A DNA stretch of 64,000 nt from Pteria penguin (GCA_035048485.1 CM068587.1:51389501-51453500); one strand, 5' to 3'; shown: positions 22,330-42,095, counted from the first letter of the stretch. A program made the numbers and translations. The notes: a model not told the origin generated them from the letters alone.

Positions 22330-24090
22330 TGGTTTTTTTTTTCATTTTAGATCTAGTGAGTGCTTTAGTCAAATTGACCACACTAAACAGATTGAGTGCA
22401 ATGACTTTGTTATAACATAAAATACGTTATATATGCTCATGGTCGAGTAAGTTTCTCTTAAATAACTAACTTAATCTCAAAAACCTCTTAAAGTCAGTCA
22501 TTCAGTATGTTCTATATCACCTGCAAATAACATCAAGCAGTTAGTAAACATCTCTACATTAATCTAATAGAGGGTATTTGGTTCCATGCCACTGCATTAA
22601 AATCTCTCATACTGACTGTTAAACGATGCCCCATTCATCGGTCGTGCGGCTAAAAGCTCGTGCTTTATTTAGCGTCTCCGAATAAACAAATTCAAAGCAG
22701 ATTTCATGCCTTTATTTCACATATTGGCGTTGAATACCAATTCACAGAGCATTGATCGTGGATAATAAGTTTTCCCAGAAGACACATATATCCAAAGGTT
22801 TATGCATCCCCAGCATCAATGCTCGCAGTCGTCCTTTCCGTTTCCCGCGTTTATACATCGTCTGCTCTCCCACAGGAAGTTTTTGAAGAGAGTCCACATA
22901 AATTATACTGTAACTGTTATTTGCGTCAGGTATTATTAGTCAAGTCACAGCGAGTTCGCGAAAGATGTCATTCCCAAAGCAATCATACTGCCATGTATCA
23001 AAACCCGATGTTACTCCTTTTCTAAAGGAATTCAATCTATTTAAAACGTTCAATTCATGGTTGCTTCTATTCTGCTTGACGATGAAGTGAACACACTAAC
23101 AATGTGAAAAAATACATCCAAACTGACAGTAACTATCTAGAAACACTCTGAAAGAATCATGGTGCTTCGATTACTCCTGTATATTTCAATACAATATAAT
23201 TCATTTAAGAGTTTTTTTTTTATCAAATTTTAAATTATCGGAAATAAAGAAAAATTGCTGCTATAATTTGTTATAAGTATCTATATGGACCAAGGAGAGA
23301 TCTGATACAAGATTACCTTACATATAAACTTCAATTTTGGAAAAACAACGATTATTTTCAAGAGACCCATATTATGGCAAATAACTCGTTTCCAGTAAAT
23401 TACTTAATCCTGTAGAACTTAAACCCGACCTACAATGCCACCCAATACTAGTGTTTATAACAATAAATATATAAACATATATGCCTGCATAGATTTAGCG
23501 CGCTTTTTGAGCATTACGATAATTTATATCTTTTCAGGAATGCCGAAGGCCGAATTTGGAGAAATCTAAAGTTAAATCTTTCAAGAGCAAACAAAGGAAC
23601 CAATCTAAGGACAGAAGCATTAATTGTGGATAGTGAAGATAATATCTGCTTCTTAAAATTAATGTCGAACCTGACATATGATATTCGTAAAACATTAATA
23701 CAAGTTTTCATTTCGCAAAGTGTAATCTAGAATACACAATCATGCTTTTTGATGAGCAGAAATAAGCTAGAAATAAAATATTTTCCACATAACAGCATCC
23801 GAAAGCGATCGACTGCTTTTGCTGAAAATTAACCATTAAATGAATAACAGTACCCAGTACAAAGTAAAGGAATTGTGATAGAAGCGTATCATGATTCCGA
23901 TTATTATCTGCTTAATATAAACTGCAAGGTACACCACTATTTTCAAATCTACCATCCCGTGTACTTGCCTTCAAAGGAGAAATTTATTGTTAATTTTTCA
24001 GATAATGGGATATGCCAAATCCATAAGCAAAATTGTAACTTTTTCTTACTAAACATAATAAATAAACTTGATATAAGAGGACATCAAAGA
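22330..24090. other. Stretch without supported features
   Basis: It is AT-rich with scattered chance ORFs (22819-23025, 23514-23711 minus, 23875-24093). None shows a conserved motif or flanking splice signals that I can defend. Confidence 0.35.
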
Positions 24091-24093
24091 TGA

Positions 24094-24650
24094 GGTTGAA
24101 AAGTCACCACTTAATCTGATATAACGAAAAACAAAGGGGAGATTCAAACGTCACCACATAATCTGATATAATAGGCCACCAAAGGGGTGGTTTAAAACTT
24201 CTCACTTAACCTGGTACAACAGGCCACCACAGAGAGGTTAAAAAGTAACCACTTAACCTGACTTAAGAGGCCACCAAAGGGGAGATTCAAACGTCACCAC
24301 ATAATCTGATATAATAGGCCACCAAAGGGGTGGTTTAAAACTTCTCACTTAACCTGGTACAACAGGCCACCACATGGAGGTTAAAAAGTCACCACTTAAC
24401 TTGATTTAAGAGGCCACCAAAGAAGAGGTTAAACGCTACCACTAAACCTGATATAAGAGGCAACTAAAAGGGAGGTTCAGAAGTCACCACTTAACATGCT
24501 ATAAGATGCTGCCAAATGGTAAGATACAAGAAAATTGAAAAAAGTCACAAATTACCTGATAAAAAGGGTCACTATAGGGGAGGTTCAAAAGTCACCACTT
24601 AACCAGATATAAGGAGCCACCAACGGAGAGGTTGAGAAGTCGTAAAGTTG
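24094..24650. repeat. Minisatellite of about 48-50 bp units with a 3-unit higher-order period
   Basis: Units are built of GTCACCACTTAACCTGATAT, AAGAGGCCACCAAAGG and GGAGGTTCAAAA-type wording, repeated about 11 times with divergence. The block starting near 24136 is repeated almost exactly near 24280, a higher-order period of about 144 bases (three units). Similar GGCCACC/GGTCAC wording recurs at 49.6, 51.1 and 51.9 kb. Confidence 0.9.
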
Positions 24651-24659
24651 ATTTTTATA

Positions 24660-26155
24660 GATAGCAGTAAAGAACAAAGACTGTTGGTAAAGACAGATGG
24701 TTGCTAAACACAGATTGTCTTTAGGGCGAGTATATCGGCATTCATAAATGAATCAAAATGTCATTTAGACACAGGCAATTCAATCATTTGGTTGTATATT
24801 GTTCTTCTCTGTCCGTTAGCCCTAAAAAGTCTAGACAAAGACAAAGGCATCATGATCTAAATATCAGTCGACAATATTAATTCATGTTTACAAATACAGC
24901 AAAGTTTTTCAGACACCAGGAACGAGTGTAGTCATTATGCATTACTATTTTGTGTTGAGCATTAGTCACTGCTGATTGAAGTTGCGTCATTCAAAACCAC
25001 AAGGGAGTCTGGTTCACAAAGACTTGGCACCTGGTTAGGTCCTTATTCATGTTTTCAGGCGACCAATAATCAAAACGGCAGTATATGATAACGCAACTCT
25101 GACAAATTTTGATGTTTATATATTTCATTAATGAAGGGCTTATTTATTTTTATCATGACTGCATCCTAGGAAAAGGTTCATATATTGATGTCAGATGGTC
25201 CACACGTCGGCAAAACTTTAATCTTCAGAAACCAGACCAGCATGTTCTGATATAAGCGAAACGATTATATTGAAAATTTAGAACTTTTATGAAGGACTAA
25301 AAAAGGAAATGTTTTACAGTTTAAACACTCCTACTAAATTCCACTTGCTGTGTTGAGTGTGTGATTTTTTCTTTTCATTTTTAACTCTTCTTTATTCAAC
25401 CCGTTCCGAATTTATCTGTAGAAGCGTTATCAGTTTTGATTCAACTACAATAACGTGTAGTGAGATATTATGCCAGACAAAAGTCGTCATTATCAGAGGC
25501 TGTTAATTTGTAAGAGTACATCGACCTTTTTATAAGTTGACCTTAATTGATGTAATCTATTGCTTTGCATCGACAAATATAGAGCACCTCATTCTGTGTT
25601 TTTTTTTTAGAAAAATGTTCATTCTACGGGACTCCCAATGGCCTTTACCTTTCTTATCACATTAATTTTTCTATGGAATATGCGATTTACATCCTTTCTA
25701 GTGAAAATTGTTGATTCACTAAAGCTTCTTTGTTTCCAACATCTTCTTGTTGCAGGAGTTTTTGATTACTCTCCAATGACCATGAATGGGTTATTACTTC
25801 GCCCACGTACTGGTCATTTATGCTTCTTGATTAACTGGTCATACAGTAATATGAATTATGGTAGCGTCAATTATGGGGCAAAAATGTAATCCCGCATTTT
25901 CGTAAAAGATAGAACGTTTATGGATGGTTTGTTTATTTAGTTCATTTATTTAGTTATTGTGTAAACAAAATTAAAACACACTTCAAATTTCCCAGGAAGT
26001 CACACAAATCTGAAAAAAGGTATTGTTCCAAGTAAATATTTAGGGTCTGAAATAAGTATTATTATAATTATGTTGCGGTGCTCTATTTATTTTAATGTCA
26101 GTCCAAATTCGATTATTTGTATGGTCATTAAAATATTTTGTATCATCTGCATTAT
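24660..26155. other. Stretch without supported features
   Basis: No repeat family or exon is recognised. The ORF at 25638-25889 is hydrophobic, but its composition is that of AT-rich DNA and it lacks supporting signals. Confidence 0.35.
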
Positions 26156-26159
26156 GTAA

Positions 26160-26255
26160 ACATACATGGCGGCTGGAGTTAGCCAAACAAGAGATGCTTA
26201 CTATTTCTTTACACTTCGTCTCATATGAACTCCAGGGATTCATAAATGTCAACCG
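26160..26255 (+). repeat. Single diverged copy of the 43-bp-unit family
   Basis: GGAGTTAGCCAAACAAGAGATGCTTACT, CTTCGTCTCA and CCAGGGATTCATAAATGTC resemble the unit and the 3' flank seen at 39.14 kb and in the array at 54-55.5 kb. It is a dispersed, unamplified relative. Confidence 0.5.
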
Positions 26256-26259
26256 TGTT

Positions 26260-27510
26260 ACATTTTAGTGTAGCACTAATTCACATAGTATTTTTTCACA
26301 TAGTATTTTACATTAATCTTTTGGTTCACTTTCTCAGCCACTTTGGTTCTAGCTCTTCAAATATTTATTTATGATTAGAATTCCATTCATCTGACCACGA
26401 GCATCACTGAAGAGACAATGTTGTCTAAATGCACATCTAGTGCACAAAATTATAACGTATATATCTTCATATATTTATTTATAATGATAGTATTGATTTT
26501 TATGCCATTCATCTTCATCCTTAACAACATACTTGTATCGAGCATAATAAATTACAAAAAATTAAGATTTCATTTGCAGGAAGGTATTATACTATATTCT
26601 TATGTAAATCTTTGGAAGAAGTCGTTGAATAAAATTTGAAATAATAACAGAAATTTTCCTATGATGTCTGAAAATATGGAAAGTGATGGAGCAACATAAT
26701 CAACCAATACTATTTTGGATCTCGTATCAGCTGTAAAGTAAAATAATGCAGATGGCATCTTTACATTTTGATGTCATGTACGTTCGGAAGAGTACAGCGT
26801 TTACTTTAAGTATCTCGAACTAAACGAAAGAGGAAAAAGTAATCTGACTGTTGTATCACAAAATCGCCACTGATATGCAATTTTAAGAAGAAACACATAA
26901 AAACATAGCCAAAAATCTGCAGTTAGATCCAAGATTATTCCCTGGTCCCTACATGAGTGGTTCCCCTTCTTCAACAGACCACACTACTGTATCATCAATT
27001 ATATGGAATAATCTTCCACAGGTAATTTCCTAAATTACACTTATCCATAAGTTAATTATCTCTATTCCGATGTTCAATCAAGCTCAGTATACACAGCTTG
27101 GCGCAGTTCACACCTTCTGGCTTCCACGTAGCTATATGCTCCCTACTACGTACTTATATACTGCTTGATAAAACGTATTCGACGATAATTGAAATAAATG
27201 GATTAGCAAACTCAGCGTGAGTATACTAAAGTTACATCAGCTGTATCAAGTTATAATAGAACTTATAATTAAAATTCTGTTGTACAGGAACTACAGTTTG
27301 TGTTCTTTTTCAAAAAGGTAACATTAAATTTTCTGTCATTAGTTAATTACTTCTGCGTAATACACATCTGAGGGTAGTTCACACTTTCTGTTGTTTCCCA
27401 TCTCAGCATTGGTTTTTACTCTTTGAAGGGTAAACCATATCTCATAGTCCATGGAATAAAGGGGACAATATCGTGTTTAGTGTCATATTCAGACAAATGC
27501 GAACCCCAAT
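26260..27510. other. Stretch without supported features
   Basis: AT-rich, with only chance ORFs (for example 26418-26639, which is hydrophobic and ATT/TTA-rich). Confidence 0.35.
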
Positions 27511-27512
27511 AG

Positions 27513-27565
27513 AATCGAGGTGAGACCAGGTGCCCGGAAAGAGTAAGCGTCCCCTGGTTGCATGC
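27513..27565 (-). repeat. Minus-strand copy of the 43-bp-unit family
   Basis: The reverse complement reads GGGGACGCTTACTC, TTTCCGGGCACCTGGTCTCA and CCTCGATTC, close to the array unit GGAGATGCTGACTCCTCCCTGGCAGCTGGTCTCACCTC. Confidence 0.55.
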
Positions 27566-27569
27566 AACA

Positions 27570-30500
27570 CCCGTCGCAAAAGTCCTGCAACAAAAGTAGG
27601 TCTCGTTAACTGACTCGATTTCCCCCATATATGCAATTTTGAATTCCTTGGCAATAACTTCGTTACATTTGTTATTGGTTAAAACATTTTTACGAAAATT
27701 TATGATTTCGTTAATTCGCTAATACAATCGTACAATGTGTTTTATGTTTACCGGGTCCATAACAGTCACAATTCCTAAAAGCATATTGTAATATCTTCAC
27801 GTTATACTTGGTGTACTGTATCCCTAATTATAATAACAAAACACAATTTTTAAAAGGATATTGTGATAATTTCATACTTATATAAAAATTTCCTTCGAAA
27901 AGTAGGGGGAAGAAAACTTATGCATCCCCTTACTTAAAGATGCATATGTACCTGTGTGTATGTGATTGTGCAATGTCAGTGTTGGTTTGTGCTACCGACG
28001 CCCCTTCTTGTCGTATGTCCCTACATCTGATAATAATCGACAATGGGTCGCTATACCTCATCGTGTCTTTTCACATAACAATTCCATGTTTGAAATACCC
28101 TCATTCCGTAGGAAATATCTTTGCTGAAAATAATTTGACTCTTGTTATGAAAAATACGGACGCATTTACTAATTTGTTATACAGTTACTTGTCAACAGAT
28201 AGCTAAAAAGTAGCATTTCAAAGATATTCCTGGCAAGGTCAAAATATCCACTCAGACGCCTGGGATTTTTCATCCCAATCACGACTAAAGGTAGCCAAAA
28301 CTCTTACATGACTCCAATCAGGGTCAATTTGCACAAGGATACCTAGAGACTTTCCACAAAGTGTGATACTATTCCGAGACTCTCGACATTTCCTGTGATA
28401 AACTCTTCTAATGAAATTTGTAGCCTTGTGATCCAGACACAGCAACGCTGCTAATAATGAGGTTAACGTAACGTCAGTTTAAGGCACAAATGCATGGAAA
28501 TAAACTACTTTCTGTGCCTGTAAGCCAGTTCCACACAGATACTCGCACGTTATTACAATAATAAAACAAGATCCGGTGGAAACAAAATAATCTTTATTAA
28601 GGTTGGAACTTAACATGAGATTTGCTTAACTTCCTGAGGACTACACTACGGGTATACAAATAAACATAGCAATTGCTTTTATAATATCTCTTTATTGCAC
28701 CTAGTGTAAGTTCATCAAAGACAAATATTCATTTCCTTAATTTCAGCTTGTATTTGATCCTATGTTAAAATTAGACTTAATTATATATAGATATAGCACT
28801 CAACCTCACTTTTGTCTTCCTTTCTTTATTTATCTATATTAGAAAAACAAACCTTGCAGTAAACTTTCCATTGGTAGCTAAATCGATTGACGCTTTGGGA
28901 AATCAGTTGGAAAGGTTAACACTGACAGATTAATTTTTAAAATGTGCAATAGAATTATTTGCACTTCATAGACTCATAATTAAAAGAAAGCTACAAAACT
29001 TGATAATCATGAATGATATTATTTAGGATGATTGTTTTAAGTGACACAAAGATCAAAATTCAGAATAAAAAAAACCCCAAACAAATAAAAGAAAATGAAA
29101 AGAAAAAACCCCGACAGAAAGGTAAAAATATTTAAGTTTTAAGTTTCTAAGTTCAGATAGAAGAGAACAAAGTTCGAAGTACAAAGAGGAAAAACTTTTG
29201 AAGGAATTTCTATCACGCGTTTTATAACATAGGTGATTAGATTTAATTTAATGTTCACAAAATCGCTATATCTCTCTTTTACAATGATGCTATTCATTGC
29301 TATGACAGGAATACCTTGACTGGGACCTTTACCTGGGTGAAATCCGAATGATTATCGTGCACATTATGATCAGTGATTGAAGATTAATGTTTACAGGCAT
29401 GTTATTGAACTTTGATATTTCTATTATCAGAGCTTCAAAGCTACAAAATGAATATCAAATAAGTATCACATAACTGGAAATGGCTGTATGCAAATGATAA
29501 ATAGACTCTATAACTATCGAAATGGCACTGAGAAAATCATAAAATCAATGTAATCACCAAACCTATAACGTTCACATGAAGTACGACTAAAAGACCTGAT
29601 GTTAAAGAATGGCGGATCATTTGTTTAAGACGAAACTATTAACCATATGGAATGATAGAGCATAAATATATGGAATGATAGATAAAAATTACTATAAAAT
29701 CAATATATAAAATGTCAAAGCATAAATTAACAGTTAGCAGTTAACAATGCATTTCAATTCAAGTTTCTCTGTAGATATGAATAAATTGAAAACAGACCGA
29801 TCGAGTACTATTTAAAATGCGCTGAAAATGAATAATGCTATGATTTCTACAGTGATAATATTCTAATATAGAAAATAAGTTAACTTGGGTATAGTTATAG
29901 TATAACAAGTCGTAAACAACGTCCGAAAAATGACTGGATTACATATAAATATAGACTGTACACTTTAAATGTTGTTTATTTTCTATTCTTTAAAAATACA
30001 GTTAATCAGAAAAATGTTCGTCATTTTTTTTTCTGAAAAATAGATTAAAAGCAAACGTGAAGAAGGACAGAGAGATGATAACTGAAATGTCATACTTCTT
30101 ATGAGGGAAATGAGATGTATAGCATTTATTGCACATGAAAACTTTGTCAAACCTATATCAATAAGTCTACAAATGACCCTAGAAGTATACGGGACCTTCA
30201 TACTATGGGGTTAATGAATAGTCAAATTCTATACTATATATACATGTATCACATGAGTAAATAACAAAAATCACACATAACAGAAAAACGTTTGTCATAT
30301 ATATGTAAGCAAAAATCTCATTCATGAACACATTTTTCCCTCCATGGCGAAACAGATCTTAGGATCTTTAAAATCATAAGATATTATAAGATTTAATGTA
30401 AAAGATTTAAACATAACAGTATTCAATATACAATATGTTTATTGCAAGTTATATTTAATATTACTTGTATATAAACCATCGATCCCTGTTTCAGTTCAAT

Positions 30501-30770
30501 GCAATAAATGATTGTTTTATACCTTATTCCTCATAGTACATCATTTTGGAAAGAAAATCAGAATATAATTAGAACGTAAATACCAATTAGCTAATGAGTG
30601 GATCAAACGATCTAGACAGTCAATTTTAGCGCGGTCTACACTCTTTTTTAATGATTTGTCCAAAGCGAAACGATTTTGTAAGTCAGCACATAAAAGTTAC
30701 AAAAATAAAATAAACCCTTAAAGTTTATCTCATATACGAACTCTTTGATAGATTGTTTCCGGATATTTTC
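27570..30770. other. AT-rich stretch downstream of the prohormone gene
   Basis: No gene, RNA or repeat family is supported over about 3.2 kb. Part of it may be 3' untranslated sequence of the minus-strand prohormone gene, since several minus-strand AATAAA hexamers occur. Confidence 0.3.
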
Positions 30771-30771
30771 T

Positions 30772-30777
30772 TTTATT
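30772..30777 (-). terminator. Candidate polyadenylation signal of the prohormone gene
   Basis: AATAAA on the minus strand lies 44 bases beyond the TAA stop (30823-30821). Further minus-strand hexamers lie beyond 30.5 kb, so a longer 3' end is possible. Confidence 0.35.
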
Positions 30778-30820
30778 TTTATTTGCACGTGGTTGTTGTC
30801 ACATGATCAAGTCACGTAAC

Positions 30821-36972
<6,152 letters not shown>

Positions 36973-37109
36973 CTACAAAAATCAACGAAATTATCCTGTC
37001 AATACACAATAGAAAAAAACCCAAATATGAAGTTCTAATAGTGTATCATACTGAGCTTAAATGACATTAAATTACATACACCACTCAAGTTAGAATATTT
37101 ATGCAACCA

Positions 37110-37623
37110 CTTGCACGATAATTCTGTTGACTTGACAGAAAATGATGACGACTTGTCAGAAAATGATGACGACTTGTCAGAAAATGATGATGATAAAATG
37201 ATGATAATAAAGGAAAAATTACAAATTTCACTATTCAAGTTGGAACATTTCTGCAACCACTTGCATAATAATTATGTTGAATTGTCGGAAAATGAAGTTG
37301 ATTTGTCAGAAAATGAAGTTGACTTGTTACAGAATGATGATGACTTGTCAGAAAATGATGTTGACTTGTCAAATGATGTCGATTTGTCAAATGATGTTGA
37401 CCTGTCTCAAAATGATGTTGACTTGTCAGAAAATGATGTTGACTTGTCCGAAAATGATATAACTTGTCTAAATATTATGTTGCCTTGTCAGAAATTGTCG
37501 CGTTGACTTATCGAAAAATCATCGACTTAGCATTTTATGTTACCTTCTAAGAATATAGCATTGACCTATTCACTAAGAAGTATCAGACATGTCAACAATT
37601 TCTGACAAGTCGACATCATCATT
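37110..37623. repeat. 21-bp minisatellite (acidic heptad when translated) with an inverted unit
   Basis: Units such as GACGACTTGTCAGAAAATGA repeat directly at 37130-37195 and 37280-37455, with some 15-base shortened units. The plus-strand frame stays open (DLSENDV repeats) at 37111-37506 because unit lengths are multiples of three. An inverted unit, TCTGACAAGTCGACATCATC, occurs at 37601-37620. Two related flanks (GGAACATTTCTGCAACCACT type at about 37095 and 37241) show a larger duplication of about 150 bp. I do not regard it as a gene. Confidence 0.88.
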
Positions 37624-37639
37624 AAGCAGAAAACAGAAT

Positions 37640-39130
37640 GTGTCACGATCACTACTAAATATATTTCATGAAAATCGTCATTTTTTTTTCTTTTTTTACT
37701 GACGACAAATGACGAACTGTATCGAATTTGTGTTTGTTGTATAACTTCATGACTTTCCACCACTTTTTATACACGTAACTATTAGTGTATGACATAATGG
37801 CGGAAGGTTTTTTATGTAGTGTCAATGCGCTTATATGACTTATGGTACATCCGATCCAGATTATATAAACCCATAATATAACTATGTATAAGTGTTCTGT
37901 AACCTTGCAATATATCGGAGTCATTGTTAAAAATAATATAAATCCCCGACATATCATTGCTATTTAAGGTAAACATTGCATGAACTGGATTGGGAGGGGT
38001 TATAACCCTCACTTTATTAGTAGTAGTATTATTTTCTTTTTTTGTGCAAGCTAACTAAACAATTCTACCGTCGCATTTAGTAGGCTTTTTAACATAACAC
38101 TTTATTTAAAAAAGGATCAAAGCAATTGTCTTGACGATCATGCATAATAAAGTAGGTGAATTTATTACAAAACATGCATATCTAGAGCCTTACATTTCTT
38201 TCTCGTCATCGAGGTTCGTGCAAGTTGTCCCACCCCTTCACACACGTAGCAAAGCTAGGATTCTCACATTACCACATGCACTGAAGGTGCGGGTCACGTG
38301 CAAGGTATGACGACATTTCCGGTTTTGCGTGGTGTTCTTCATCTTTGCTGAATTACTTACTTGGATGGTTTGGTCGAGGAATTGTTGACGTTCATTTGTT
38401 TTCACGTTTCGTCGTTACTACCATATCATCTTGCTTAATATGATTACTTACCTTGCTCAAGGACTATGGTAATTGTGTGGGTAATATGCTTACTAACACA
38501 TGTCGCACTGACATCCGTCTATGTACAAAAGATTGTTTTCCTCTTCTTCCCACATGTGTAAGAGGATACTGTAGATTTTATGGAACCCTCCACCCCCCCC
38601 CCCCCCTCTCCCCCCAAAGTTAATAATTAAAAAACTTAAAATAGAATTAAAAAATAGATAAAACCAAAAGTGCTTCCAACCTGTCAATATCATAAATTTA
38701 TAACATGCTATCACCTACGAGTGTTTAACTGCTTTGAAGTTTTGAATCGATCATTTCTGTTATTGATTCTACTTATGCACATGATTTTGTTTTCAAAAGC
38801 AACTTCGTGAGCAATATAAATCTAATTTTTGCTTGCGCCAAGAGTGATTTGCCATTACTGGTTATAAAATCCACAAAGACCTTCTTTTAATATTTAATTT
38901 ACTATATTGTAGATATTCTATGATACGTCATATACCATATTCTTTTGTCTCAAACAGGTTATGAATTTTTTTTGTTTGTTTTAGTTTTTGGTTTTGGGGG
39001 GATTTTTTTGGTTTTTTTCTGTTTTTGTTTTTGGTTTTTTTTTTTTGGTTTTTGGGGTGGGGGTGGGAGTGGGTTATAGGTATTGTCTTTATTTTATTTC
39101 AGTTTTGACTTTGGTTTTTGTTTCGTTTAT
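37640..39130. other. Region upstream of the prohormone gene
   Basis: No coding exon is supported. It may contain the promoter and non-coding 5' exon of the minus-strand prohormone gene: donor-like GTAAGTAAT occurs on the minus strand at about 38451 and 38364, and a CACGTG E-box at about 38296. It also includes a C-run (about 38588-38605) and a T/G-rich low-complexity part (38955-39075). Confidence 0.35.
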
Positions 39131-39139
39131 ATGGTTACT

Positions 39140-39225
39140 GCAGCTTGGTTGCTAGCAAGCAGGAGATGCTCACTCTCTCCGGGCATCTGATCTCACTCCA
39201 TTACAGGGGTTCACAAATGCTCTTC
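39140..39225 (+). repeat. Single copy of the 43-bp-unit family with flanks
   Basis: GCAGGAGATGCTCACTCTCT, CCGGGCATCTGATCTCACTC and CAGGGGTTCACAAATGCTC. It shows what the unit looks like outside the array. Confidence 0.6.
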
Positions 39226-39710
39226 AAGTAGACATATTTTGTTATTTTTCTGCTTGGTTTTCATTTTCACTTATTTTGTATGTCCTCTGGTTTCATGATT
39301 TTCAGACTTATGGTTTGGATTTATCCATCATCTTTACATTAACAACAGCCGATGACAATATGCAGTGCCAAAAATGAGTTATTCCCCCTTGTACCAAATT
39401 GTGGCTTTTGTCTTATATAATGACTCATAACATTCAAATGTGAGTGATATCTGTTCAATAGGTGGATGTGACGATATCTATGACATCATCACAGCCATTT
39501 ACCACAATCCCCCCCTGTGATAACGACAACAGACATGCTGCTGAAAGTCATTGATAAATATAACATATGATGCCGATATTAAATCCAATTTCTTTGCGAA
39601 CATTTGTTATTCAATGACAATATCGGTCTGACGCATTTCCTCAAATTAAAGCTTTACAAGGGATTCGTACGATGCAGTGAGGAGATCTGCTACATTTATT
39701 CTAAGGATAA

Positions 39711-39972
39711 GCCGGCGTGGCCTATTGGTATCGCGCTCGCCTCCTGATCGGGAGGTCGGGGTTCGAGTCCCGCTCTGGTCATGCCGGTGTCCTGTCTTTC
39801 GGGTGAGACAGTAAAAACCGAGACCCCGTGTCGTGGTATGCATGGCACGTTTAAGATCCCTCACTGCTTCGGGTGGGTCCGTTGCAAAGGTCAAAATTTG
39901 TATGCCCCGCATCAGGCAGATGCCGTCACCATATACTTGAAATATTCGTGATGTGACGTAAAACAATCAATC
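39711..39972 (+). mobile_element. SINE family 1 copy
   Basis: AGCCGGCGTGGCCTATTGGTATCGC, B-box GGTTCGAGTCC and the full set of body landmarks. The tail is short (AATCAATC). Flanks TATTCTAAG on both sides (about 39695-39703 and 39974-39982) suggest a short target-site duplication. Confidence 0.92.
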
Positions 39973-39984
39973 ATATTCTAAGTC

Positions 39985-40140
39985 GGTTTTTGGGTTTGAT
40001 ATCGCTTTCCACAATTCTCTGTCATTTGGTGACATGGAACAGGACATTACCGACTTCTTAAACATAGTGGCACAATCCGGGATTCGAACCCGGGTCGCTT
40101 GTACCGCAAACCCAATGCTTAACCATTACTTGAAGTTTGA
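39985..40140 (-). mobile_element. SINE family 2 copy, next to family 1 copy
   Basis: The reverse complement carries GGTTAAGCATTGGGTTTGCGG, B-box GGTTCGAATCC, GCCACTATGTTTAAGAAGTC and CCATGTCACCAAATGAC, matching the complete copy at 63.8 kb. Confidence 0.82.
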
Positions 40141-40149
40141 CTGTAAGCG

Positions 40150-41860
40150 AAAGATTCAGAAATCCGAAATGTTTACAACTACAATGTTTATTGCATATTG
40201 ACAACTTGATATATGTATATTACACGCGAATTATTTGTCAGAATGTACATACATGTAAATATTATACAAACTGCGTTAAAACTTGTAAGTAAGCCCCCTA
40301 TTGAGATCCGAATTTCGAGCGATGCCGAACAGAAGACACCCTGGGCTCTTACTTTCAAATGTTTACATTGATTACCAAAGGAAAAAAACTGACAATTTCA
40401 TCCTATAGCACGAATCTAACAGCCTCACTGCATGATAAACTAGGAAATTATTAATATCATCTTACATCTTCCGCGTTCTTTGTCGATGGCAAAGCCATGA
40501 ACTTGTAAAGTGTACAAGAAACATTGTCAATCGCTGAAATGAGTTCAAAATCAAAATAGAAGCAACGTCCCTCTGGGCAAAGTAAAATAATGAACTCTGG
40601 TACATAATAGAATAATCTGTTATTGATCGAATGGTGTCTCGGCAAGCTTAAAATAACAGAAATAGCCAAACTTACGATAATTCTCCACTGTGTAACAAAA
40701 GATTCTATCACGTTGTAAGAGGGCACCCAGTACCACGTGATTTGCATATGTGGGTCATGACCTTCATGAGGGTTTTAGTGGTGATTGGGTACGATAATTT
40801 GGAAAAGTATGTCGGAAATCGATGGAAATGACAAAGTTAATGATACTAAAAGTACCAGATGTATAGAAGTTGGTCTTACTGTGACGAGAGCGACATCTAT
40901 GGTGATATTTAATTAGGTTGTGATAGATAAAGTTGGGGACTGATGAAAACGAAATTGTCAGTGAGTTTATTAGGATAATGTGTGGTATTAATATTTTATT
41001 AGTGCAGGGTTTCTGGGGCGCATAAAATGTAAATTCCTCTCAGAAATTCCTGGAAAACTGAGGATACTTATGTATTGTCATTGTTGTCAACTGTGAAGTA
41101 AAGAGGTGAAAATAGTGTTTTTCAAACAAACAAGAAAACATAAAAACTTTTCAGGTATTTTTTTCTTTTTCTTTTTTTTTTTTTTACAACAATTCCAAAA
41201 ATTTCTGACTATCATTATCGCTACCAAAGAAGTAGCAGGATCGAAAATTTGACGCATTAAAACACAATGGCAACTAGAAATTTTGATAAAACAAAAAAAT
41301 CGGACTCCGGCCGTTTGTCTCCGTCATCGGACTGATTCGATTTTAATCCCTGACATTTCTCGATCAAACTCGGTCACCAGTTCATTTCAAGAACATTATA
41401 TCTGCAACACTAACTGCCAATAGAATAGAATAAAATGCATCTCAACACTAGGAAAATCAACTTAATTTCTCTCCGTTGAGATATGAATCAAGTCATTTCT
41501 GACAACAATGCACTGTAACATTGCCTATATCTCAGTATATACATTAAAAAAAAACGCGTTTGATATATCATATATATGTGTTTAGACATACTAAATTCAT
41601 CACCAGGGTAAGCTATATTCAAAGGTAATCAGAATGAAAATTAATAAATGTACTTTGTAACAGCGTGAATACAGTCTGTAACAGCAGTTTCGTTTATCAA
41701 ATACTATCTATATTTTAGTGAAAGAATTGTTGATCGTTTAATTCAAGCTTGTTTTACTTTCCTAGAGTTTCTTCCCGTGGTTTCACACAGGACTTCAAAT
41801 CAGAGAACCCGGTTTCAATTTCAGGTGTCGGCTTGGATTTGTTCTGATGTATGCCTCTAT
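40150..41860. other. Stretch without supported features
   Basis: AT-rich with T- and A-runs (about 41160-41185). The minus-strand ORF 40457-40747 has no recognisable motif. Confidence 0.35.
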
Positions 41861-41864
41861 ACCT

Positions 41865-42095
41865 GCTCTTGGATGAGACCGTATACACGGAGGCCCCCGT
41901 CTCCAGGTATGCTTTGTCGCGTAAAAGATCTGCCACTGCTTCAAGTGAGTCTGAGACGAAATTACGAAGCAATGCAAAAAGCGGGGACCGCCATCACGTC
42001 AGTGCAATAATCTTTGATTCACGAAAAAAACCAACAACAACAAACAAAACAAAAACAAAAAAAAAAAAAAAACCAAAAAAAAAAAAAAAAGATTT
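41865..42095 (+). mobile_element. Decayed SINE family 1 copy with long A-rich tail
   Basis: GGATGAGACCGTATACACGGAGG, CGCGTAAAAGATCTGCCACTGCTTCAAGTGAGTC and GCGGGGACCGCCATCACGTCAGTGC are substituted versions of the family landmarks. An A-rich tail follows to about 42095. Confidence 0.65.
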
